From: Firmicutes bacterium HGW-Firmicutes-14
GTDB taxonomy: Bacteria > Bacillota > Thermincolia > Thermincolales > UBA2595
NCBI GenBank assembly: GCA_002840275.1
Contig: PHAB01000026.1
Coordinates: 1-32,377 of the forward strand
Reading direction: 5' to 3'
Length of the DNA stretch: 32,377 bases
The position numbers were made by a program, and so were the translations under genes. This document shows positions 15,548-23,254 of this stretch, one piece after another (position 1 is the stretch's first letter; the number at the start of each line of letters is the position of its first letter). Below the pieces are notes generated by a model, which searched no databases, was not told where the DNA came from, and saw only the letters and a list, made by a program, of their open reading frames with translations.

Positions 15548-16810
15548 ATGAAAATTACGCTGCCTTATGGGACATCCGACAAGACCGTCAATATTCCGGA
15601 CTCCTTTTCCGATGTCCAAATTCTGGCACCGGCTGTTATACCTGTTTTGGAGGATGTGCAAACAGCTGTCAGAGACAGTATCAACATTCCTGCCGCCGGA
15701 ACTCCTTTGCCAAAACTGCTGAAACCGGGTGAAAAAGTGGTTTTAATCATTAATGATATAACGAGAAAAACCCATAGTAATGTTTTTCTTCCATATTTAG
15801 TTGACTGCTGTATAGAAGCAGGGATTGTGGAAAAAGATATCACCATCATTGTAGCCAATGGCGCCCATAGAAGCCAATCAGCCGCTGAGCTGCGGGACCT
15901 GGCGGGTGAAAACATTTATAACCGGGTAAGGGTTATCAACCATGACTGCCGGGATGAAAGTAACCTGGTCCATGTTGGCACCACTTCTTTGGGGAACAGG
16001 GTTTATTTAAATAAGATTGCGGTAAATGCGGACAGGGTGATATTGATAGGTTCCATCAACTATCACTATTGCGCCGGGTATTCCGGCGGGAGGAAAAGTA
16101 TCGTTCCGGGAATTGCCGGCTACCACACCATCGAATTTAACCACCGGCTCATGCTTGACCCTAATTCTCAGCCCGGTATCCTTGACCAAAACCCAATGCA
16201 CCTCGATATGCTTGAAGGGTCCGAATTCCTGAAACCTGATTTCATGCTCAATGAAATTGTCAGTGACAATGGCAAAATAATTGCCCTGGTATCAGGTGAT
16301 TACATAAAAACCCACCTCGAAGGCTGCCGGATTGTAGATTCGGTCTTCGGGGTGCCTTTAAAGGAAAAAAGCGACCTGGTCATAGCCAGCTGCGGGGGCT
16401 ATCCAAAGGATATCAACCTGTACCAGACCCATAAAGCCCTGGAAAATGCCCTGATGGCGTGTAATCCGCAGGGAACTGTCATTTTGTTATCTGAGTGCAT
16501 TGACGGTGCAGGTTCTCCCGAACTGGAAGAAGAAGCCGGAAGAGGCTCAACCTTGGCAGAACTCGAAAAAAAGGTTGCTTCTTATTTCCAGCTGGGAATT
16601 CATAAGGCATATAAAATCCGCAGACTTACTCAGCAAAGGAGAACATACCTGGTTTCCGGCCTCGATCCGTCGATACCGACCGGTTTGGGGTTTTTAACAG
16701 CCCCATCCGTTGAAGAAGCGTTGACACAGAGCCTGCGCTCCACTTCAGTAAGTACTGTTTCAGTAATACCATATGCCTCGATTACCCTGCCAAGGGAGGT
16801 GGCGAGTTGA
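15548..16810 (+). CDS. LarA-family nickel-dependent racemase/epimerase
   Basis: This 420-residue protein of the lactate racemase (LarA, DUF2088) family interconverts 2-hydroxy-acid stereoisomers by hydride transfer through a nickel-pincer nucleotide. Landmarks include NDITRKT near residue 70, the histidine of VANGAHRSQS near 105, the cofactor-region GYSGGRKSIVPGIAG near 180 with its lysine, and the C-terminal GGYPKDINLYQTHKA near 285. LarA relatives act on several hydroxy acids, so lactate is not assured. The cofactor-making genes larB, larC and larE are absent from the window and would have to be elsewhere. The ATG at 15548 has AAAGGAG six bases upstream; an ATG nine codons earlier lacks a site. 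It is divergent from the catabolic operon and probably shares its regulator. Confidence 0.85.
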   Translation: MKITLPYGTSDKTVNIPDSFSDVQILAPAVIPVLEDVQTAVRDSINIPAAGTPLPKLLKPGEKVVLIINDITRKTHSNVFLPYLVDCCIEAGIVEKDITIIVANGAHRSQSAAELRDLAGENIYNRVRVINHDCRDESNLVHVGTTSLGNRVYLNKIAVNADRVILIGSINYHYCAGYSGGRKSIVPGIAGYHTIEFNHRLMLDPNSQPGILDQNPMHLDMLEGSEFLKPDFMLNEIVSDNGKIIALVSGDYIKTHLEGCRIVDSVFGVPLKEKSDLVIASCGGYPKDINLYQTHKALENALMACNPQGTVILLSECIDGAGSPELEEEAGRGSTLAELEKKVASYFQLGIHKAYKIRRLTQQRRTYLVSGLDPSIPTGLGFLTAPSVEEALTQSLRSTSVSTVSVIPYASITLPREVAS

Positions 16811-17622
16811 GAAAAGTTACATTTCTGGGCACCGGCAATGCCTCGGCAACTAAATGCTATAATTCGTGTTTCGCCATTTCCCAAAATGACGAAACTTTTC
16901 TGGTTGACGCCGGCGGAGGTAATCAGATAATTAATAACCTGAAAAAGGCAAGGATAAGCCTGGACAGCATACACAATATGTTTATCTCCCACAGTCACAC
17001 AGACCATATCCTCGGGGCAGTCTGGATTGTTCGCTTTATTGCGATGGCAAAATTAAAGGGCACCTATGGGGAAGACTTTTATATTTACGGTTCATCCAGG
17101 GTTCTTGACAGTCTGAGAACCATATGCAAACTGGCGCTCCCCGGAAATAATACGGATTTTTTTGATAATACAATTGTCTTTGTGCCGGTAGACCATGGAC
17201 AAGAAGAAAATATACTGGGTTGGAGTTTTACTTTTTTTGATATTAGGGGCGCCAGTACGGAACAGTACGGTTTTTCAATCATGTTCCCAGATGGGATAAA
17301 ACTTTCATTCTTCGGGGATGAACCATGTAAAGATGATTTATATTCATATGGAATGAATTCGGATTACATGATCCATGAGGCCTTTTGCCTTTACTCCCAG
17401 CGAAATAAGTATCTGCCCTATGAAAAACATCATGCCACCGTCAGGGAAGCCTGTGAAAATGCCGAAAAAATGAATGTCCAAAACCTGTTCCTGATTCATA
17501 CAGAAGAAGATAACCTGTCTGACAGAAAACAATTGTACACAAACGAAGCAAAAGGATTCTTCAAAGGGACAGTATATGTGCCTGATGATTTGGATGAAAT
17601 CATCATCGAACCGGCCGATTAG
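16807..17622 (+). CDS. Metallo-beta-lactamase-fold hydrolase (RNase Z-like)
   Basis: This 271-residue MBL-fold protein has the two-metal motif HSHTDH near residue 60, an Asp in FFGDEPC near 167, a His pair in KHHATVREA near 204 and a late His in LIHTEE near 225. The order resembles RNase Z and related small-molecule hydrolases. The start is a TTG (16807-16809) that overlaps the larA stop as TTGA, with GGGAGGTGG upstream, so the two genes are translationally coupled. RNase Z proteins are usually over 300 residues with an exosite for tRNA, which I do not see, so a hydrolytic step on a pathway ester or lactone is more likely than tRNA processing. That role is inference. Confidence 0.8.
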   Translation: MRKVTFLGTGNASATKCYNSCFAISQNDETFLVDAGGGNQIINNLKKARISLDSIHNMFISHSHTDHILGAVWIVRFIAMAKLKGTYGEDFYIYGSSRVLDSLRTICKLALPGNNTDFFDNTIVFVPVDHGQEENILGWSFTFFDIRGASTEQYGFSIMFPDGIKLSFFGDEPCKDDLYSYGMNSDYMIHEAFCLYSQRNKYLPYEKHHATVREACENAEKMNVQNLFLIHTEEDNLSDRKQLYTNEAKGFFKGTVYVPDDLDEIIIEPAD

Positions 17623-17633
17623 CAGGCAGCAAA

Positions 17634-17647
17634 TTTATTATACTTAA
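17634..17647. promoter_or_regulatory. Third copy of the candidate operator
   Basis: TTTATTATACTTAA differs from the copy at 15403-15416 at one base. It lies about 200 bases before the XRE-cupin gene, and shorter inverted half-matches (TTATAATTAA) occur at 17749-17758 and 17782-17791. This pattern is expected if the regulator also controls its own gene. Confidence 0.4.
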
Positions 17648-17725
17648 ATTCATTTCTTCTCAAATACTAAAATCCATGGTTGAGGGTAAATTTAAATGCT
17701 TTAATAGCAAAGCACAATAAAGGGC

Positions 17726-17755
17726 TTGATTATCCCGGGCCAAATAAATTATAAT
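17726..17755 (+). promoter_or_regulatory. Promoter of the XRE-cupin gene
   Basis: TTGATT (17726-17731) and TATAAT (17750-17755) are separated by 18 bases, about 88 bases before the ATG. The TATAAT box overlaps one of the inverted half-sites of the candidate operator, consistent with autoregulation. Confidence 0.5.
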
Positions 17756-17842
17756 TAATTTCGGATATGATTTATTTTTTCTTATAATTAAATTGCAACT
17801 TTACTGCAATTGCGTCAGACATTCTTTTCCTAGGAGGCAAAC

Positions 17843-18412
17843 ATGACCGACATTGGTAAAAAACTAAAGAAACTGAGAGAAAAAAAGAAGATGACCTTAG
17901 ACGAGCTGGCACAGCAATCAGGTGTAACGAGCAGTTACATTAGCCAGGTTGAACGCGCACTGATTAACCCCTCCATAGCAAAACTCTCTGCTATGGCTAA
18001 AGGGCTGGGTATATCATTGGGAGAATTGTTCAACAACGGGTCCACAACAGAATCAAGAAGCAACCATAATCCTCTCAATGTTCAAATCGTGAGAAAAGAT
18101 ATGAGAAAGTCTTTTTCTCTGCCAAAATCAAATACCGAGTACTTTTTGCTGTCACCTGACTTAAAAAGAAAAATCGAATTTGTCCTTACAGTTGCCCCGC
18201 CTTTTTCTTCCAGTGGTGAAGATATATATCACGAAGGAGAAGAGGCATGTTTTATCTTAAAAGGAACAATGTTATTAATAATTGAATCCCAGCAATATGT
18301 GCTTAATGAGGGTGACAGTGTGTATTTCGACAGTACACTGCCCCATCGATGGGAAAATCAAAGTTCTGAAGAACTGAGAGCTGTATGGGTAATTACTCCT
18401 CCCTCTTTTTAA
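17843..18412 (+). CDS. XRE-family regulator with C-terminal cupin sensor domain
   Basis: This 189-residue transcription factor has a helix-turn-helix at residues 6-60 (LREKKKMTLDELAQQSGV, then SSYISQVERALINPS). A cupin domain fills residues 105-188 (HEGEEACFILKGT, GDSVYFDSTLPHRWEN). Proteins of this build commonly sense a small metabolite in the cupin and control adjacent catabolic genes. It lies third in the plus-strand group and probably has its own promoter. It is the natural candidate to bind the 14-bp motif repeated in the control regions of both operons. AGGAGG precedes the ATG. Repressor or activator mode cannot be told from sequence. Confidence 0.88.
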   Translation: MTDIGKKLKKLREKKKMTLDELAQQSGVTSSYISQVERALINPSIAKLSAMAKGLGISLGELFNNGSTTESRSNHNPLNVQIVRKDMRKSFSLPKSNTEYFLLSPDLKRKIEFVLTVAPPFSSSGEDIYHEGEEACFILKGTMLLIIESQQYVLNEGDSVYFDSTLPHRWENQSSEELRAVWVITPPSF

Positions 18413-18462
18413 ATCAGGAGGAATTGTCCCAATCAGGCTGCGGTAACTGCAAAGACGAGTCT

Positions 18463-18583
18463 AAAAGGGGAAGGGCACGTTCCAACGGGCGGCAACGTCT
18501 CCGCCGGCAACTGCTCCCGCTTCGCGGATCGCAGGCCGGACGGATGACAGACTCGCCCTTTTGGAACATGCCCTTCCCTTTTT
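18463..18583. repeat. Long imperfect palindrome / rod-like structured element
   Basis: The outer arms, 18463-18485 and 18561-18583, are near-perfect reverse complements about 22 bases long. Inside them, shorter pairings continue the rod: GGGCG with CGCCC, GTCT with AGAC, CCGG pairs, CTGC with GCAG, and a CCGC-TTCG-CGG tetraloop. The plus strand ends in TTTTT and the minus strand in TTTT, so it could terminate transcription from both converging genes. The elaborate internal structure exceeds what a terminator needs. A REP/MITE-like repeat or small RNA is possible; no known RNA family was recognised. Confidence 0.5.
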
Positions 18584-18637
18584 ATCATCCCAATAATTTA
18601 TCAACAAGCCTATATATGGGACATTCTCATTCGTTTC

Positions 18638-18669
18638 AGCGGGAAGCTGATTTAAATCAGCTTCCCGCT
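18638..18669 (+). terminator. Terminator-like perfect 32-bp palindrome after the XRE-cupin gene
   Basis: Two 16-base arms (18638-18653 and 18654-18669) are perfectly complementary, and TTTATTT follows on the plus strand. This fits an intrinsic terminator for the plus-strand operon. On the minus strand the stem also follows the cytochrome stop within 17 bases but lacks a T tract. Confidence 0.65.
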
Positions 18670-18685
18670 TTTATTTAGAACCTCT

Positions 18686-21600
18686 TTACTTGTACCAAAT
18701 TTCGGTCCTGTAACCATACGAAGTTGGTCCGGCTCCGTCACTCAACTCAGTACTGTAGCATTTTACTGTAACATATCTTGCCTGTTTCTCAAATTCGGCT
18801 GAAATAACCGCGGCGCCGGGCTGGGGAGCATCGGACATGAGCTGCCAGCCGTTGGCAGTTAACTGCTCATTATAATAGCTCCATAATTCATCTATGGTTA
18901 TATCATGTCTCCTGTTGGAAAATACCACTTGCCCTGCCTCGTAACCGGCGGGAGTACTAGTATCACCGTTAAAAATGGAGGCCTCAATGGGTAAGGTCCA
19001 TGCAAAACCGCTGTAAATTGGAATATCAGCCGGCACTTTGTCGACAAATAATATATTATGTCCTTGAGTATGACAGCCTGCACAATTCAGGTTATTGGCA
19101 GCAATGGTCCGTTTTACCTTATTGTCTGCAGAGCTTGTATGGCAGGTCTCACAGTTATAGTCCTTATCAGGATTGGTTTTGGGATTGTTTAAATGCTCTT
19201 GAGACAAAGCGCTCACATGGCAGGTCTGGCAATTACTGTCAAGGTCACCGGTATGAAGTGATTCGTGGTCAGCCATCCCGTGGCAGGCCGAGCAGTTCTT
19301 GTTTTTGTCTGTAATAGCAGCCATAACGCCTGGATCTGTACTCTTGTGGCAGGTATTGCAGGTAATGGATCCGCCGTCTTGGTCAACCCTTCCTTCCCGC
19401 GCATGTTCCCTGGTGAGTGAAAGGGCATGGCAATCATTACAGCTTGACTCTGCTGTTTTGTGAAGTTCGGGAATGTCATGGTTGTTGAGAATTCTGGTGG
19501 GTTTAACCAGGGCCCCGGACCAGCCAAGAACAGGTGAATTAGGTTGATGACAGATTACACAATCCCACATCTCCCGGTTTTCCAGTACCCTGAAAGCCTT
19601 GGTAGTATCATAGTTCTGCAGCCGGTATTTGATATTGGGAGTGGAACCGTGCGGGGCTTCATCTATCCAGCCGCCGCTTCCATCTTCTTCGCCGTGACAC
19701 TGCCAGCATTCAGCCGGATATGAAATATAACTGTGGCAGGCATAACACCGGTTGTCACTGTGACTGCCATAGAAGGATACATTCTTGTGCAGGCTCTGGA
19801 AAGGTATCGCAGATTTAGGATACGTTTCGTGACAGGCAGAACAGCTTTCCATGCCGGAGTCTGCCATTTCCGGATAGGTGCTGATATAGAACGTCCAGTT
19901 TAAGCTTGTGGACAGGCCTCCATTGTCTTGTGCTGAGACTGATACATTATAGTAGGCTTCATTGGGTAAGGCTTCGGCAGGAGTGTATGTCAGGCTGCCG
20001 GAAACCGGATCATAATCAAAATTTACATCCTGCCCATTCAGTTTCATTACCACCGAAGCAGGGTCTATGCCGGTGTTAACATCTTTCACATTTACCGTAA
20101 TGGGGGATGTTGTATCTGATATATAGTTTTTGGGCTGCCAATTGGTGATGGAAGGCTTGGATTCAACATTTACTGTCCACGTCCTGCTGTCAGAGTATCC
20201 AAACACATTACCCCATGAGAGAGAGAGGGTGTGCTGACCGTCAGGAATTATGCCCGAATAATTAATATAGACCTTTTTCTTGCTTCTTACTAAATAATCT
20301 CCCGAACAGGAATCTATATATCCGTCATACCTGATATTGGCCGGAATTACCTGTCCATTTAGAGTTACTGCCGTATCAGGGGCAATATCAACCACATCTG
20401 TCAGTTCTGCGGAAAATTTCAGGTATCCATCAGTAATTGTTTTACCGTCAACGCCCATTACTGCCTTTAAAAGAGGGGCCGTGTCGGACATGGTGAAGAT
20501 CCATTTGGCGGTCCCGACATTTCCTGATGTGTCTGCAGCCGACACGAAAACCGAATAGTTGCCTGTGCTAAAGTCAAAATCATATTTAATAATTCCGGTT
20601 GCAGGGTCATAAGTATAATTTACGTTAGAGTTATTAATCTTCATTACTATGGACGCGGGATTAATCCCGGATTCATCAGTAACCCTTGCAGATACGGCTG
20701 AGATACTTCCCGTCTGAGTTCCGTCTGCCGGGGTAATTTCTGAGAAGACCGGTTTGGACGCAACATTGAAGGACCACTGTTTGGTGAGGACATTCCCGCT
20801 GACATCCGCTATGCTGATCTCTGCGGTATGGGGTCCGTCGCTAAGATTTGCATGATACTCCAGGATACCTTCTTTATAGCTTTGAACATAATAGTAACTG
20901 GTTCCCGTACAGGTGTCCACCAGCCACTTACCTTTGTAGCTAAAGACAGGCGTCACTGGAATACCGTCAATTTTCATGGCGGCCGAATTGTTATTCAGGT
21001 TATCATAAGTATCCCTGACATTTACTGATATTTTGGGGGCGGTAGTACCGACAGAGGCGCCGTCCTGGGGTGAAAGGCTGATCAATTGGGGAGTCCTGTC
21101 CACTGAAAAGGACCATGTCGTTGAATTGTTTGTCCCTAAGCTTGGATTGCTGACCGCCAGTTCTACGTTATGACTCCCGTCATTCAGCAAATTAACCGGT
21201 GTATAGCTGATTTTGTATGTACCTGCCAGGCTGCCGGGATTTATAACGGGAATAACCTGTTCCCCGTCAACTGACATCTGTACGTCAGCTGCGGAAATAA
21301 CCCCCTCCGTGACAGCTGCCAGAACTTCGATGAGGGGTTTCCCGGCCCCGGTAACTGAACCGTCTGCCAGAATCCGGGAACTGAAACCGGCGGTTTCAGC
21401 CCTGGTCCTGACGTTGAATGACCAGGTAACAGTTGACGGAGTACCGTTCTTGTCGGAAATACTCAATTCTACCGTATGCTGGCCATGGGCCAGGTTCGTT
21501 GCATTAAACTGCACCGTTCCCTCTTTATTGGTTTGGGTAACCCAGTATTGCTGCCCGGTGCAGGTATCAGTTACCCAGTATCCCTTGTATTTGAAGGAGG

Positions 21601-21862
21601 GACTTACTGCCTGCCCGTCAATCTTCATTGAAATTGTGCCAATATTGAGGTTATCGGTGGAATCTTTGATGTAGGCTGAGATGGTAAGATTGGGACTTTC
21701 AATAGTTGCTCCGTTTAGTGGTGTTAAATTGCTAAAAGTAATTGTCCCGGCAGCAGCTACTACAACCGTAGTCATTATTAGTACTAATACTAACATACTG
21801 ACCCAAATCAATCGCCTGACCGGTGTCATAGAGTGATAAGCCCTGACAATTTTTCTCCCCAT
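18686..21862 (-). CDS. Secreted decahaem c-type cytochrome with six Ig-like modules
   Basis: This 1058-residue exported protein has an N-terminal signal or anchor segment at about residues 15-37, ending VVVAAAG. Six Ig-like modules of about 90-110 residues follow, each closing with WSFNV or a similar strand. Ten haem-binding CxxCH motifs then run in a 270-residue stretch (CSACH, CYACH, CWQCH, CVICH, CNDCH, CNTCH, CSACH, CQTCH, CETCH, CAGCH). A compact domain of about 115 residues without haem motifs ends the chain. The build suggests an electron carrier held out from the Gram-positive surface on an Ig-like stalk, for extracellular electron transfer; that role is inferred. Modules 1, 3 and 5 contain an unusual DTCTG or DSCSG cysteine loop. 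The ATG at 21860-21862 has GGGGGG upstream. It forms a single-gene unit. Confidence 0.9.
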   Translation of the reverse strand: MGRKIVRAYHSMTPVRRLIWVSMLVLVLIMTTVVVAAAGTITFSNLTPLNGATIESPNLTISAYIKDSTDNLNIGTISMKIDGQAVSPSFKYKGYWVTDTCTGQQYWVTQTNKEGTVQFNATNLAHGQHTVELSISDKNGTPSTVTWSFNVRTRAETAGFSSRILADGSVTGAGKPLIEVLAAVTEGVISAADVQMSVDGEQVIPVINPGSLAGTYKISYTPVNLLNDGSHNVELAVSNPSLGTNNSTTWSFSVDRTPQLISLSPQDGASVGTTAPKISVNVRDTYDNLNNNSAAMKIDGIPVTPVFSYKGKWLVDTCTGTSYYYVQSYKEGILEYHANLSDGPHTAEISIADVSGNVLTKQWSFNVASKPVFSEITPADGTQTGSISAVSARVTDESGINPASIVMKINNSNVNYTYDPATGIIKYDFDFSTGNYSVFVSAADTSGNVGTAKWIFTMSDTAPLLKAVMGVDGKTITDGYLKFSAELTDVVDIAPDTAVTLNGQVIPANIRYDGYIDSCSGDYLVRSKKKVYINYSGIIPDGQHTLSLSWGNVFGYSDSRTWTVNVESKPSITNWQPKNYISDTTSPITVNVKDVNTGIDPASVVMKLNGQDVNFDYDPVSGSLTYTPAEALPNEAYYNVSVSAQDNGGLSTSLNWTFYISTYPEMADSGMESCSACHETYPKSAIPFQSLHKNVSFYGSHSDNRCYACHSYISYPAECWQCHGEEDGSGGWIDEAPHGSTPNIKYRLQNYDTTKAFRVLENREMWDCVICHQPNSPVLGWSGALVKPTRILNNHDIPELHKTAESSCNDCHALSLTREHAREGRVDQDGGSITCNTCHKSTDPGVMAAITDKNKNCSACHGMADHESLHTGDLDSNCQTCHVSALSQEHLNNPKTNPDKDYNCETCHTSSADNKVKRTIAANNLNCAGCHTQGHNILFVDKVPADIPIYSGFAWTLPIEASIFNGDTSTPAGYEAGQVVFSNRRHDITIDELWSYYNEQLTANGWQLMSDAPQPGAAVISAEFEKQARYVTVKCYSTELSDGAGPTSYGYRTEIWYK

Positions 21863-22012
21863 ATGCAGCCCCCCATATTCCGGTGAATTCACTTGAATCT
21901 CGCAAAATAAAAAAGACTAAATCATAATCTTATTGTTATCACAGCAATTAGACAAAATGATATAGTCCTAAGTTGATTATGAGAAAGCAGTACAAAGAAG
22001 TGTGCAAAGTAT

Positions 22013-22083
22013 AACTATTGATAGTTACTATTGTCCTGTACCTTTAGTAATATTGTACTATATCTATAGTAATATTTGTACTA
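22013..22083. promoter_or_regulatory. Repeated dyad elements upstream of the decahaem cytochrome
   Basis: Two direct repeats, TAGTAATATTGTACTA (22045-22060) and TAGTAATATTTGTACTA (22067-22083), start 22 bases apart, two helical turns. Each is flanked by TAGT and ACTA half-sites. A separate palindrome AACTATTGATAGTT lies at 22013-22026 and abuts a possible minus-strand promoter (AGGACA, 18 bases, TATACT). They look like binding sites for a regulator of the cytochrome gene, which is not in the window. Confidence 0.4.
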
Positions 22084-22135
22084 CTTTCTATCGTTTTCCG
22101 GAAAAATTATTAATAATTTCATCGGTTTAGCCAAT

Positions 22136-23254
22136 TCACCTGTACATGCCTGTCTGAACTATTTTAAAGTTTGCTTTCACCTCAAACCTGGCAGCCGGGT
22201 AAACATCATGCCAGTTTATTTTCTCCCAGATGAGCGGGTAAGCAGCCCTGAACTTTTCGCCAAATCCAAGCGGGTCAGAATTAAGCTGCTGCAGTTTCTG
22301 TAACAATCCATTGATATCCTTTCTAATTAATTCTGCAGTTTTAGTTTCAAATTGCTTTTTTTCCTGAAGAGTGATCTCTTTTTTTGTGGGATTCAGTTCT
22401 GAAACCTTCCCTGTTACATCAGTCCGGACCGTGAATGTCAGTACCCCTTTATTGTCAATTTCCGGGATAATCTTTGTACGGGATCTTATATCTCTATATG
22501 AAATCAATCCTTCGTTGTCCCCCAGGGGTGCTGTAAGGAAGCCAAAGGGCACATCCCTGATCAGAGCCGCTGTTTCCGTCTCCTTCATATTTATTTCCCC
22601 CACCATCCGTGGGCCTGAAAAAACTGCCAGCCCCGCTATCCGGTAGTTTTTCTGGTACTCCTCTATCATGGGCATAAAGGGGTCAGAGGTTTTATTATCA
22701 AGGTCAGCGAAAACCTCCCACAAAACTCCCGGCATCGCCAGAGGCTTTTTGCGCGGAGACTGGAGATACAGGCCGATAAAGTTACCGGGAACAAAATTTG
22801 TATTATTTTTTATTTCCATCAGTTTTTCCGGGTCTGACTTGGTGACCAGAAGGGGAATATTCATCGGCATGTTAGGCATCCGGCCGGTAAAATCAAGGAA
22901 ATTATCAATATTCATCCGGGCATATTCATCAGATATAATAATTACCCGCAACTGGCCAAAGAATATGGTCCGCGAAACGGCAGAAGCGAGATTTGACCAT
23001 GCGTCTGTAATATCACTCCCTTCGGCGGTAAGAACGATATGACGTTTTTCGAATTGTTGTTCCATACCCACTACCGGTGGAAGCAGGGTCCCAGGTACAG
23101 GAAACACGGCCCCCAGCTTCACTTTTTGCTGGCTGCCTGTATCCAGAAAAAGCACACCGACGCTTGAACGATTGTTCACCTCTTCTATATCCCAGCAGCC
23201 TGGCATAAATATCGAGACCAGCAAAATTAAAATCAGGTATTTCTTAAGAGGCAT
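22136..23254 (-). CDS. Ger(x)C-family spore germination lipoprotein
   Basis: This 372-residue germinant-receptor C subunit sits as a lipoprotein on the outer face of the spore inner membrane. A lipoprotein signal is clear: a hydrophobic stretch ending FMPGC, with the cysteine at about residue 20, followed by the family-typical WDIEEVNNRS. The C-terminal domain has the usual GFGEKFRAAYPLIWEKINWHD-type ending. The ATG at 23252-23254 has AGGTG upstream and overlaps the end of the B-subunit gene by 11 bases; a GTG four codons earlier is an alternative. It is the last gene of the ger operon. It appears intact even though the A gene is truncated. Confidence 0.88.
   Translation of the reverse strand: MPLKKYLILILLVSIFMPGCWDIEEVNNRSSVGVLFLDTGSQQKVKLGAVFPVPGTLLPPVVGMEQQFEKRHIVLTAEGSDITDAWSNLASAVSRTIFFGQLRVIIISDEYARMNIDNFLDFTGRMPNMPMNIPLLVTKSDPEKLMEIKNNTNFVPGNFIGLYLQSPRKKPLAMPGVLWEVFADLDNKTSDPFMPMIEEYQKNYRIAGLAVFSGPRMVGEINMKETETAALIRDVPFGFLTAPLGDNEGLISYRDIRSRTKIIPEIDNKGVLTFTVRTDVTGKVSELNPTKKEITLQEKKQFETKTAELIRKDINGLLQKLQQLNSDPLGFGEKFRAAYPLIWEKINWHDVYPAARFEVKANFKIVQTGMYR

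Noticed and set aside
15548-16810. Assigning lactate racemase activity outright
   Set aside because: LarA homologues act on several hydroxy acids, larB, larC and larE are absent from the window, and the context is not lactate metabolism.
16807-17622. Calling the MBL-fold gene rnz (tRNA 3'-processing RNase Z)
   Set aside because: It is shorter than typical RNase Z, no exosite segment is seen, and it is translationally coupled to a catabolic gene under likely substrate control.
18463-18583. Riboswitch
   Set aside because: No plus-strand gene lies downstream and no known aptamer consensus could be matched by eye, although an alternative pairing exists.
18385-18678. Plus-strand frame of 97 codons after the XRE-cupin gene
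   Set aside because: It runs through the two palindromic elements and overlaps the regulator's end; the translation is a by-product of those repeats.
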